Under the pieces are notes generated by a model, which saw nothing but the letters and a program-made list of their open reading frames with translations, was not told the DNA's origin and did no database searches. Made by a program: the position numbers and the translations under genes. Shown here in pieces: positions 40,521 to 48,220 of a DNA stretch of 64,000 nt. Origin of the DNA: Shimia ponticola (GTDB lineage Bacteria; Pseudomonadota; Alphaproteobacteria; Rhodobacterales; Rhodobacteraceae); contig NZ_VCDK01000002.1 in assembly GCF_007995215.1 (NCBI RefSeq), positions 372,001 through 436,000 on the forward strand. The letters are read 5' to 3'. Positions within the stretch are counted from its first letter, which is position 1; every line of letters begins with the position of its first letter.

Positions 40521-41795
40521 ATGACCCTAGAAGACCTGCGCCATTTTCCTGAAACCGTCTGGCGAAAGCTGCGCGAGTTGTCTCGCAAGCTCTGGGTGCG
40601 AGTGCTGCTCTATGGCGCGCTTGCGATCCTGTCACTCATGATTGCCTCACCTGCGGGCTGGATCCTGCCGGATGTCGTCCAAGAGTATCTTGCCGGTCGA
40701 GGCGTGGACCGGCTTTTGAACATCATCGCCAACGCGATGCTTGCGGTGACGACCTTTTCGCTGACGGTGATGGTCACCGTGCATCGCAACACGTCGACCC
40801 AGTGGACGCCACGGCTTCATATGCTGGTGATGGAGGACACGGTCACGCAACGCACACTGGCCACTTTCATCGGGGCCTATGTCTTTGCGCTGGTGGCAAT
40901 TGTCTTGCGAGAGCTGGGCGTTTTCCCGGATGCGCAGACCTCGGTCCTGTTTCTGGTCACGGTCTTTGTGATCGTGGCGATTGTCTATTCGCTGATCCGT
41001 TGGGTTCTGCATCTTCAGACCTTTGGCAGCCTGCTAGCGTCAACCCGCACCATCGAAAGCGAAACGTGCAACAGCCTGCGCGCACGGCTCAGTCGGCCGT
41101 GTTTGGGTGCGACGCCATTGACTGATGCGGTGCCCGAAGACGCAACTGCAATTGTCGCCACCGAGGCTGGCTATGTTCAAATGCTGTACGAACAGAAACT
41201 CCAATCGATCGCGCACGAGCATGATTTGGACATCTATGTGCCCGTGCCGATTGGTGGGTTCGTGTCGCATCGGCAACCGTATCTTTACGTTACGGGCGAT
41301 GTCGGGGACGAGGTGCGCGACAGCATCAAGAACGCGGTGGTGTTGGGGGATGTGCGTCTGGCCGATCAGGACCCGCGTTTCGGTTTGATCATGCTCTCCG
41401 AGATCGGCTCAAAAGCGCTGTCTCCGGGCATCAACGATGCCGGTACGGCCATCGACGTCATCACGCGGATCGAACGAATCCTGTCGCTCTACAAAGATGA
41501 ACGTGATGCCCACGACATCGAATTCGAGCGTCTGCATATTCCGCCATTGTCAGCGGATGATTTGCTAGAAGACGGGCTTGGTCAGATCGCGCGCGACGGA
41601 GCGGGTGACTATCCGGTTCAGTGTCGGCTTCAGAAAACGTATGACGCGCTGCGGCGGCACCCGGATGACGGCATGTGCGACGCGGCCTTCGATGCCGCCA
41701 AGAGCGCCTATGTTCGGGCCATGCAGGACCTGACACATGAGCAGGACAAACAAGCGCTCAGCGCGCGGGTGCCTGACGACATCAAGCCAGACTAG
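40521..41795 (+). CDS. DUF2254 membrane protein
   Basis: A 424-residue protein of the DUF2254 family. The N-terminal part has about four membrane segments (roughly 30-48, 65-88, 112-130, 140-165) with the family stretch FSLTVMVTVHRNTSTQWTPR. The C-terminal soluble domain contains GDVRLADQDPRFGLIMLSEI and KALSPGINDAGTA. Function is unknown; it may be a channel or sensor-like membrane protein. It lies divergent from the dehydrogenase gene (93-bp gap) and shares 4 bp with the convergent Rieske gene (CTAG stop overlap). Confidence 0.87.
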   Translation: MTLEDLRHFPETVWRKLRELSRKLWVRVLLYGALAILSLMIASPAGWILPDVVQEYLAGRGVDRLLNIIANAMLAVTTFSLTVMVTVHRNTSTQWTPRLHMLVMEDTVTQRTLATFIGAYVFALVAIVLRELGVFPDAQTSVLFLVTVFVIVAIVYSLIRWVLHLQTFGSLLASTRTIESETCNSLRARLSRPCLGATPLTDAVPEDATAIVATEAGYVQMLYEQKLQSIAHEHDLDIYVPVPIGGFVSHRQPYLYVTGDVGDEVRDSIKNAVVLGDVRLADQDPRFGLIMLSEIGSKALSPGINDAGTAIDVITRIERILSLYKDERDAHDIEFERLHIPPLSADDLLEDGLGQIARDGAGDYPVQCRLQKTYDALRRHPDDGMCDAAFDAAKSAYVRAMQDLTHEQDKQALSARVPDDIKPD

Positions 41796-42943
41796 CTTTC
41801 TGTTGCAGCCTGAACTTGGCGCGCGACCCAATCGTGGAAGCAATGCGTGGGTCCATCCATCGCCGGGCTAAATCGACCGCCGTCGAAGTCAGGCGCGGCG
41901 CGTCCCTTTTGCATTCCTTCGACGACGAAGATGTCCTCTTCAAACACCTCTTTCCAAAGCGCGGCGTTCTTGGTGCGGGCCTCTGGCGAAGTGTCTTCTG
42001 ATGCATAGTACAGGTGGATGTGCTCGACCGTTCGATCATGTGTCTTGGGTTCCAGCACGATGGCAAAGGCATGGTCGCGTTGCGCACCCAGCAGAACATT
42101 CGGGTAAACCGCGATGTATTCCGCGCCTTCGTTCCATTTCTCACTGAGCCCCGCAAAATCCGGGAAGGCCGGTCCGGTGTCGCCTTCAAACTGGCGATAG
42201 ACCAAGGTGCCTTGCCCCGAATATTGTCCCGGTTCGTTGATGTTATAGTGGTCTTCGAGCCGGGAGTAGCTGTTCAGCCCGGGGTGCACCCACGGCAGGT
42301 GATAGCTTTCGCAATAGTTTTCGACGGCAAGTTTCCAGTTCGTTTGCACGTCCAATTCGAACCGGCTGTCAGCACCTCCGTGATATACCGGCTGATCAAA
42401 TTCTGACCACCGGTCGATCAAATCGCGATGGACGTCTTCGAACGGTGCAGCGGTGCCAGAGATGTTGATGAATACCACATCGCGCCAAATGTGGCTGCGC
42501 ACTTCGATCAGACCCAGAGTATCGCGATCAATGCCTTCATGCGTGTTGCGTCCCGGGCCGCCCACATGCGGGGTCGATACCAGCTTGCCTTTGGTCGAAT
42601 AGCACCACGAATGGTAAGGACAGCGGATTGCCCCTTCGATCTTGCGCGGTTCTTGAACAAGGATCATGCCACGATGGCGGCAGATGTTCTGGAACACGCG
42701 CACAACGCCGTCGCGGTCACGGATCAAAAGCAGGGGAATGCCCAGAAATTCAATGGGTTTGGCATCGCCGTTTTCAGGCACATCCGCCGCAACCGCTAGA
42801 CCTGCCCAGTTCTGCAAGAGCACGGCTTTGGACTCTGTCTCAAATACGTCAGGGTCCGTGTAATGCGCGTTCGGCAGACCGTTGGCGCTTTCGATGGGGC
42901 GGCGAACGGCGTCTAGGCTGTCGAGGCGGATATCCTTAGCCAT
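41792..42943 (-). CDS. Rieske non-heme iron oxygenase alpha subunit (GbcA/stachydrine-demethylase-like)
   Basis: A 383-residue ring-hydroxylating-type oxygenase. The Rieske cluster ligands are Cys88/His90 (CRHRG) and Cys108/His111 (CPYHSW). The mononuclear iron site is ENYCESYHLPWVHP, with His215 and His220. Relatives demethylate glycine betaine, carnitine or stachydrine as well as aromatics. The nearby dimethylglycine/sarcosine dehydrogenase-type gene favours a quaternary-amine substrate (inference). No reductase partner gene is in the window, which such enzymes need. Confidence 0.88.
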   Translation of the reverse strand: MAKDIRLDSLDAVRRPIESANGLPNAHYTDPDVFETESKAVLLQNWAGLAVAADVPENGDAKPIEFLGIPLLLIRDRDGVVRVFQNICRHRGMILVQEPRKIEGAIRCPYHSWCYSTKGKLVSTPHVGGPGRNTHEGIDRDTLGLIEVRSHIWRDVVFINISGTAAPFEDVHRDLIDRWSEFDQPVYHGGADSRFELDVQTNWKLAVENYCESYHLPWVHPGLNSYSRLEDHYNINEPGQYSGQGTLVYRQFEGDTGPAFPDFAGLSEKWNEGAEYIAVYPNVLLGAQRDHAFAIVLEPKTHDRTVEHIHLYYASEDTSPEARTKNAALWKEVFEEDIFVVEGMQKGRAAPDFDGGRFSPAMDGPTHCFHDWVARQVQAATES

Positions 42944-43277
42944 GATTGAGATCCCTTGCTGAGCACTTGTGGCGAGTCATGCCTGAAAGATGCACCATCT
43001 GCTTTTTCGGCTGCGACCTGCCGATGTCGCGGAGAGACACCGCGATCGGCGGCAGGCAGCGCAAAGTGAGTTGTAAGCCCGGCAGAGCGACGCCTGAAGC
43101 ACTGAGTAAGGTTTTGACCGGCGGCTTTTGGGATAGCGACGAGCGCGGTTTGAGCCGCTTCATGCAGAAAACCAAAGCATTCTTCGTGCGCCCTAGAGGG
43201 CAAGCGCAACCTAGCGCCTGATAGCGGCACCGAGCGCCCCGAGCGCCGGAAATTACCCATGCCAGGAGGCTTCAAAC
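42944..43277. promoter_or_regulatory. Divergent gap between the Rieske and EF-hand genes, with a long hairpin
   Basis: The 334-bp gap holds no credible gene. At 43017-43056 a hairpin of two stacked stems, CCTGCCG/CGGCAGG and TCGCGG/CCGCGA, is separated by a small internal loop and capped by AGAGACA. A smaller one (GCCCT/AGGGC) lies near 43192. Two divergent promoters must be here, but none is clear. AGGAGG precedes the EF-hand gene. Confidence 0.45.
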
Positions 43278-43532
43278 ATGACCTATCTGAAACCACTCAC
43301 TGCACTTGCCGCTGCAATCGGTCTGACAGCGACGGCCTATGCCATGACAATGGACGAAACCGTCGATGCCAATGGCGATGGAGTCTATTCTCTCGAAGAG
43401 CTGCAGGCCGTTTTGCCTGATTTGACAGAGGATACGTTCATCGTCGTCGACACCAATGAAGACGGCTTGATCGACGAAGCAGAATTTGCCGTCGCATCCG
43501 AAGCCGGGATCTTCCCGCCCGAGGAAAGCTGA
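43278..43532 (+). CDS. Small exported EF-hand calcium-binding protein
   Basis: An 84-residue protein with a signal peptide (residues 1-22, ending ATAYA) and two EF-hand loops: DANGDGVYSLEE (about 31-42) and DTNEDGLIDEAE (about 58-69). Both keep the Asp/Asn at loop positions 1, 3 and 5 and Glu at position 12, so calcium binding is expected in the periplasm. The AGGAGG ribosome site is strong. Its target is unknown. A hairpin ends the gene. Confidence 0.88.
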   Translation: MTYLKPLTALAAAIGLTATAYAMTMDETVDANGDGVYSLEELQAVLPDLTEDTFIVVDTNEDGLIDEAEFAVASEAGIFPPEES

Positions 43533-43542
43533 TCCAGTAAAT

Positions 43543-43569
43543 GGGTGGCCCGGACGCACCGGGCCGCCC
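43543..43569. terminator. Hairpin between the EF-hand gene and ilvN
   Basis: GGGTGGCCCGG pairs with CCGGGCCGCCC over 11 bp with one G-T wobble and a 5-nt loop. It lies in the 40-bp convergent gap and can serve both strands, although T runs are absent. Confidence 0.65.
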
Positions 43570-43572
43570 TAA

Positions 43573-44136
43573 TCAGTCAGTCCCGCGCGACAACGCGACA
43601 ACACCCGTGCGGGCCACTTCGCTTAGGCCTAAGGGGCGCATCAGGTCTGCAAAAGCGTCAATTTTCTCAGGCGCGCCAGTGACTTCGAAGACAAAGCTAT
43701 CAAGTGTGCTGTCCACGACAGATGCGCGAAAGATATCGGCAAGCCGAAGGGCTTCGACGCGTTTGTCGCCCGAGCCGCTGACCTTGAACAGCGCGAGCTC
43801 GCGTTCAACAGACGGGCCCTCGACCGTCAGGTCATGCACTTCGTGTACGCTGACGATACGCCCAAGCTGCGCAATGATCTGCGTGATTATCTGTGGCGTG
43901 CCGGTGGTGACCACAGTGATCCGCGACAGATGACCTTGATGGTCGACCTCGGCCACGGTCAGGCTTTCGATATTGTAGCCCCGACCAGAGAAAAGACCGA
44001 TGACACGCGCCAGAACACCCGGCTCGTTCTCGACGATGACCGCCAACGTGTGACGTTCCTCTACGTCCGAGAATGTTGGGCGTAGATTATAGGCCGAGTG
44101 GCTTGTGGCGCCTTTTTTGATTTTTAGAGGTGACAT
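43573..44136 (-). CDS. ilvN: Acetolactate synthase small (regulatory) subunit
   Basis: A 187-residue regulatory subunit that confers valine feedback control on acetolactate synthase. The N-terminal ACT domain holds LAVIVENEPGVLARVIGLFS and GRGYNIESLTV. The C-terminal half includes VKVSG-like FKVSGSGDKRVEAL and the terminal GVVALSRG. It lies downstream of the large subunit but is separated from it by a potassium-channel gene on the same strand. Confidence 0.95.
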   Translation of the reverse strand: MSPLKIKKGATSHSAYNLRPTFSDVEERHTLAVIVENEPGVLARVIGLFSGRGYNIESLTVAEVDHQGHLSRITVVTTGTPQIITQIIAQLGRIVSVHEVHDLTVEGPSVERELALFKVSGSGDKRVEALRLADIFRASVVDSTLDSFVFEVTGAPEKIDAFADLMRPLGLSEVARTGVVALSRGTD

Positions 44137-44202
44137 TGACCACTTTGCTCCTTGTTGCAGGTTTTGCGGCCTGTTTACCGGTATTGCCTGCGTTCGTTTG
44201 GT

Positions 44203-44694
44203 TCATTCTTCCAACGGTTGTAGTGTGGATACAGTCGCCACAAACAGCCCTAGTGCAAAAAGGCCGAGTAACGCCTCAAAAGCTGCAAAGTACCGGCATG
44301 GGCCGACTGGTGTGATGTCGCCGTACCCCAGAGTGGTGTAAGTCACCACTGAGAAGTAAATAGTCTCAATCGGCCGAACCTCTTCTGAAAAACATGCTCC
44401 GCTAAGATCCAATAAGGTGAAAGCGTTTGCAAAGCACAGCGGCAATAGCAAAATCACACTGAGAAAAATGTCCACGAGAGTTCTCACTGTCCGGTCTGCT
44501 CCACTGAATGAGACAGCGGTCGTGAGAGCATACTTCATCCCAAGCCAGACCACGATGATGCCCATCGCAAGTGAGCCTGACAGATGCATTGGGCGCCATT
44601 GTCCTGCAGTCACGTCAAAAGTACCGAGGATCATCAACAACAAAAGAATGCTGCTTATTGGCGGCGATGCCAGTCGCTTCAAAACTGGCCGCAC
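44203..44694 (-). CDS. Two-pore-domain-type potassium channel protein
   Basis: A 163-residue membrane protein of the Ion_trans_2 family. The selectivity filter is TTLGYGDITP at 120-129, preceded by a pore helix and followed by a last helix (AAFEALLGLFALGLFVATV). Two further N-terminal hydrophobic segments bring the total to about four. No C-terminal RCK/TrkA-N domain is present. The GTG start shares one base with the TAG stop of the acetolactate synthase large subunit (TAGTG), so translation is probably coupled. The 66 bp after it lead to ilvN on the same strand. Confidence 0.87.
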   Translation of the reverse strand: MRPVLKRLASPPISSILLLLMILGTFDVTAGQWRPMHLSGSLAMGIIVVWLGMKYALTTAVSFSGADRTVRTLVDIFLSVILLLPLCFANAFTLLDLSGACFSEEVRPIETIYFSVVTYTTLGYGDITPVGPCRYFAAFEALLGLFALGLFVATVSTLQPLEE

Positions 44695-46448
44695 TAAACC
44701 AGCACGCTCCCTTTCGCATCAATCGCGCCTTCGACGGACGCTTCGCCCAGAAGCATCTCGTTATGAGCCTTGCCTGATGGGATCATGGGGAAGCAGTTCT
44801 CGTGCTTTTCAACCAAACAATCAAAGATGACCGGCCCATCGTGGTTCAGCATCTCCATGATCGCGTCATCCAGATCAGCGGGGTCAGAGCAGATGATGCC
44901 CTTGGCACCGAAGGCCTCGGCGAGTTTCACGAAGTCGGGCAGTGCCTCCGACCAGCTGTGCGAGAACCGGCCGCCATGCAGCAGGTCCTGCCACTGGCGG
45001 ACCATACCCAGACGCTCGTTGTTCAGGATGAACTGCTTCACCGGCAGGCGATACTGCACGGCGGTGCCCATTTCCTGCATGTTCATCAGCCACGACGCTT
45101 CACCCGCGACGTTGATCACAAGCGCATCGGGATGCGCCATCTGGACGCCGATTGAGGCGGGGAAGCCATAGCCCATGGTTCCCAAACCGCCGGATGTCAT
45201 CCACTGGTTCGGGTGCTCAAAGCCGAGGTATTGCGCGGCCCACATCTGGTGCTGACCCACTTCTGTACAGATGAAGCGGTCGTCGCGATGCTTTGTCAGC
45301 GCTTCCAGGCGTTCCAATGCGTATTGCGGTTTGATGGTCTTTTCGGATGCCGAGTAATCGAGGCAGCGCACTTCGCGCCATGTTTCGATCTTGTCCCACC
45401 ATTTTTTCAGACCTTCGGCATTGGTCTTGCGCCCGCGCGACTTCCAGACCTTCAGCACGTCTTCAAGCACATGGGCCACATCACCCAGGATCGGGATGTC
45501 GACCTTGATCACCTTGTTGATCGAAGAAGGATCAATATCGATGTGTGCTTTTTTCGACTTCGGGCTGAAGGCGTCGAGGCGTCCGGTGATCCGGTCATCA
45601 AACCGCGCGCCGATATTGATCATCAGATCGCAGTCGTGCATCGCCAGATTGGCCTCATAAAGACCGTGCATGCCCAGCATACCCATCCAGTTCTTGCCCG
45701 ACGCCGGGTAGCACCCAAGACCCATCAAGGTCGACGTGATCGGGAACCCAGTCGCATCCACCAACTCGCGCAGCAGTTGCGAAGCGGCGTCACCAGAGTT
45801 GATCACACCGCCGCCGGTGTAGAAAATTGGACGCTCCGCTTTTTCCATTGCGGCGACCAGATCGGTGATGCCTTCGATGTCCCCTTTGACCTGCGGATGG
45901 TAATGCGACTGCACTTTGGTTGGCGGCGTGTAGGTGCCGCTGGCGAATTGCACGTCCTTTGGAATGTCGATCAGAACCGGCCCCGGACGGCCCGATGTCG
46001 CAACATGGAACGCCTCGTGCATCACCTTTGGCAAGGTGTCGGTCTCTTTCACGAGCCAATTATGCTTGGTGCAGGGGCGGGTGATGCCAACGGTGTCGGC
46101 TTCTTGAAAGGCGTCTGAGCCGATCATAAAGGTCGGCACCTGTCCCGTCAGAACCACAATCGGAATCGAATCCATCAACGCGTCGGTCAAACCGGTCACG
46201 GCATTCGTTGCGCCCGGACCAGAAGTCACGAGAACCACGCCGGGCTTGCCCGTCGAACGCGCATACCCTTCGGCGGCATGCACCGCGCCTTGCTCATGAC
46301 GCACCAAGACGTGCTGGATGTCGTTTTGCTGAAAGACCTCGTCATAAATGGGTAGAACGGCACCACCGGGGTACCCAAAGACGACGTCCACACCCTGATC
46401 CTTCAGGGCTTGAACCACCATTTTTGCTCCGGTCATTGTCTGTGCCAC
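44694..46448 (-). CDS. ilvB: Acetolactate synthase large (catalytic) subunit
   Basis: A 584-residue thiamine-diphosphate enzyme that makes acetolactate or acetohydroxybutyrate, the first common step of valine, leucine and isoleucine synthesis. It has [13 protein letters not shown], the catalytic glutamate Glu52 in [25 protein letters not shown], and the ThDP/Mg motif with [17 protein letters not shown] and [11 protein letters not shown]. The GTG start at 46448 is chosen because GGAG lies 8 nt upstream; the frame is open to 46688, but that part crosses the attenuator and leader. The usual ThDP GDG motif reads AGEAS here. Expression is controlled by the leader at 46478-46631. Confidence 0.95.
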   Translation of the reverse strand: MAQTMTGAKMVVQALKDQGVDVVFGYPGGAVLPIYDEVFQQNDIQHVLVRHEQGAVHAAEGYARSTGKPGVVLVTSGPGATNAVTGLTDALMDSIPIVVLTGQVPTFMIGSDAFQEADTVGITRPCTKHNWLVKETDTLPKVMHEAFHVATSGRPGPVLIDIPKDVQFASGTYTPPTKVQSHYHPQVKGDIEGITDLVAAMEKAERPIFYTGGGVINSGDAASQLLRELVDATGFPITSTLMGLGCYPASGKNWMGMLGMHGLYEANLAMHDCDLMINIGARFDDRITGRLDAFSPKSKKAHIDIDPSSINKVIKVDIPILGDVAHVLEDVLKVWKSRGRKTNAEGLKKWWDKIETWREVRCLDYSASEKTIKPQYALERLEALTKHRDDRFICTEVGQHQMWAAQYLGFEHPNQWMTSGGLGTMGYGFPASIGVQMAHPDALVINVAGEASWLMNMQEMGTAVQYRLPVKQFILNNERLGMVRQWQDLLHGGRFSHSWSEALPDFVKLAEAFGAKGIICSDPADLDDAIMEMLNHDGPVIFDCLVEKHENCFPMIPSGKAHNEMLLGEASVEGAIDAKGSVLV

Positions 46449-46477
46449 TGTCTTTTCTCCATCTCTGACATTTGGCC

Positions 46478-46508
46478 AAAAAAAAGCCCCCGGAGGTGTC
46501 CTGGGGGC
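46478..46508 (-). terminator. Attenuator terminator of the ilv operon
   Basis: On the - strand GCCCCC-AGG-ACA-CCT-CC-GGGGGC forms a GC-rich hairpin followed by eight T residues, 30 bp before the ilvB start. An alternative 9-bp pairing, GCGCATGGG (46542-46550) with CCCATGCGC (46507-46515), overlaps the 5' arm and could act as antiterminator or pause hairpin. Confidence 0.9.
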
Positions 46509-46534
46509 GCATGGGGTACCGTTATGGTGTTCCG

Positions 46535-46582
46535 TTACCGGCCCATGCGCTGTCCTACTACGATGACGACTAGGTTGATCAT
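46535..46582 (-). CDS. ilv operon leader peptide (attenuation control)
   Basis: A 15-codon ORF encoding [15 protein letters not shown]. Seven of its first nine residues are Ile, Leu or Val, the end products of the pathway. A GGAGG ribosome site lies 5-6 nt upstream of the ATG. The stop codon sits about 27 nt before the terminator hairpin. When charged branched-chain tRNAs are scarce the ribosome should stall over the Val/Ile codons and leave the GCGCATGGG segment free to pair downstream. When they are plentiful it runs on to the stop, covers that segment, and the terminator forms. This is too short for ordinary ORF detection. Confidence 0.92.
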   Translation of the reverse strand: MINLVVIVVGQRMGR

Positions 46583-46604
46583 CTTTGCCTCCGTGTGCGC
46601 GGAC

Positions 46605-46631
46605 ATTATGAGCGGGTGCAGGGGGGGTCAA
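46605..46631 (-). promoter_or_regulatory. Candidate promoter of the ilv operon
   Basis: On the - strand TTGACC (-35) and CATAAT (-10) are 15 bp apart, just upstream of the leader-peptide ribosome site. Spacing is shorter than ideal, but both boxes match the consensus well and placement fits a short 5' leader. Confidence 0.5.
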
Positions 46632-46769
46632 CAGGGTTTTGCGAAAAAAGTTGCGCAATCTGCGGCGCATGCTTTGCAGATATTTCAACGGAGGTGCCCA
46701 ATCCGCGGTGGTCGCATGCGCCGCGGTGCTTTAGACCCGCTGGGCAAGGCAGCAGGAAAGTCGTTTGGT

Positions 46770-47558
46770 GTGAAAAGATTTGTCTTGGGCATTGGAGCGC
46801 ACAAAGGCGGCACAAGCTGGCTTCACAGTTACCTCAGCCGGTTTGATCAAGTTGAGCTTGCTTTCAAGAAAGAACTTCATGTTTGGGACGCGCGCTTCAT
46901 GCCTGCCTCAAAAGGCTATCAGGTGCGGCCCAAGCGATTGGCCAAGTTTCGCAAGACGGATTGGCTCAGATTTGCGATGCAGAGGTCGGATCGGTTCTAT
47001 GAGGCGTACTTTAGGCGCAAGTTCGATCAAGGTGCGCAGATCACAGGCGAGATCACGCCCGCCTATTGCGGCCTGCCGACGGACGCCTTGGTGCATATTC
47101 GGCAGCGCATTCTGAATATCGGCGCGCAGCCGCGCGTGGTATTCTTGATGCGCGATCCTTTCGAAAGGTGCTGGAGCGCAGTGCGCTACGACAAGCGGCG
47201 GGGCAAGCTTGATGCGGGTCTGAGCGATGAGGAAACGCTGCTCAGGCACTATCAATCTCCGGCATTCCAGATGCGGACCCGGTACGAGACCGTCTGTCCA
47301 AGAGTTTTGCAGGCGTTCGGACCCGGCGAGGTGTATTTTGGTCTGTATGAAACCCTCTTTGACGAACCTTCTCTGGAGGCGATCGGTCGCTTCTTGGGCC
47401 TGCCCGTCGACAAGAGCAATCTGACAGACCGGGTAAATGCCTCGCCCAAAGGGCAAAGTGTCAGCCCGCGTATCCGCGATGAGGTGCGCAGCTTTTACAG
47501 CGAAACATATGCCTATTGCGCCGAGCACTTTCCCCAGACGCGAGCACTTTGGCAGTGA
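46770..47558 (+). CDS. Sulfotransferase family protein
   Basis: A 262-residue cytoplasmic sulfotransferase-like protein. The PAPS 5'-phosphosulfate loop is GIGAHKGGTSWL close to the N-terminus, and the 3'-phosphate-binding strand is VFLMRDPFERCWSA with the conserved Arg-Asp-Pro. GEITPAYCGL and a late LGLPVDKSNLTDRVN follow. It should transfer sulfate to a hydroxyl or amine of an unknown acceptor, for example a glycan. The GTG at 46770 has AGGAAAG about 10 nt upstream; an ATG at 46716 would add 18 residues but is 21 nt from the nearest GGAGG. Its promoter region overlaps the divergent ilv leader. Confidence 0.82.
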   Translation: MKRFVLGIGAHKGGTSWLHSYLSRFDQVELAFKKELHVWDARFMPASKGYQVRPKRLAKFRKTDWLRFAMQRSDRFYEAYFRRKFDQGAQITGEITPAYCGLPTDALVHIRQRILNIGAQPRVVFLMRDPFERCWSAVRYDKRRGKLDAGLSDEETLLRHYQSPAFQMRTRYETVCPRVLQAFGPGEVYFGLYETLFDEPSLEAIGRFLGLPVDKSNLTDRVNASPKGQSVSPRIRDEVRSFYSETYAYCAEHFPQTRALWQ

Positions 47559-47581
47559 GAGGCGGGCAGGGTAGAACGTGC

Positions 47582-48220
47582 CTAGGTTCGCATCCCTGTT
47601 CCCTGCAAAACCCCATGTTCCATCGCATAACGTGTCAGGCCAGCGGTCGAACTGATACCCAGCTTGCGTTTGATGTTTTTGCGATGGGTTTCCACGGTCC
47701 GGACGCTGATATCCAGCGTATTGGCGACCTCTTTATTCGATTTCCCCTGCGCGAGTTGCAGGAGGATCGTCTGCTCGCGGCTGGTCAGCGGTTCGCGACC
47801 GTCCCTCGTTGTTGGCGCCATAGCGCCCTCGGCTCCGGTACAAAGGTACTGCCCGCCGCCCGCCACCACGTCGATCGCTTTCTTGATTTCATCCGTTGGC
47901 ACATCTTTGAGCACATAGCCGGACGCGCCGTGCGACAGCGCGGTGTTGATGTATTCCGGGCTGTCATGCATCGACAGGATCAGGACCTTGGTATGCGGGC
48001 GGCTTTCAAGGATCATTTCAGTGGCCGAAAGCCCTGACAGCTTTGGCATATTCAGATCCATCAGAATGACATCCGGGGCCAGATCGTCGACCTGCGCGAC
48101 GGCGGCTTCTCCATCGCCCAGCACTCCGACCACTGTGAGGTCGTCAAAGGTCTCCAGAATGGCTTCGATACCTTCGGCAACCATGGGGTGGTCGTCCACG
48201 ATAAGAACACGGATGGTCAT
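47582..48220 (-). CDS. LuxR/NarL-family response regulator
   Basis: A 212-residue regulator. The receiver domain (1-120) has acidic residues DD at 9-10, phospho-acceptor Asp55 (VILMDLNMPKLSG) and the conserved lysine in YVLKD. The GerE/LuxR helix-turn-helix (about 143-200) reads LTSREQTILLQLAQGKSNKEV then TVETHRKNIKRKL. The ATG overlaps the stop of the sensor kinase upstream (ATGA). The divergent TRAP operon beyond the kinase is its likely target. Confidence 0.93.
   Translation of the reverse strand: MTIRVLIVDDHPMVAEGIEAILETFDDLTVVGVLGDGEAAVAQVDDLAPDVILMDLNMPKLSGLSATEMILESRPHTKVLILSMHDSPEYINTALSHGASGYVLKDVPTDEIKKAIDVVAGGGQYLCTGAEGAMAPTTRDGREPLTSREQTILLQLAQGKSNKEVANTLDISVRTVETHRKNIKRKLGISSTAGLTRYAMEHGVLQGTGMRT

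Noticed and set aside
42946-43221. 91-codon frame in the Rieske/EF-hand gap
   Set aside because: Crosses the strong hairpin at 43017-43056, has no ribosome site and resembles no family.
46449-46688. Longer ilvB start at 46688
   Set aside because: That extension would translate through the leader peptide and the attenuator terminator; GTG 46448 has a proper ribosome site and matches family length.
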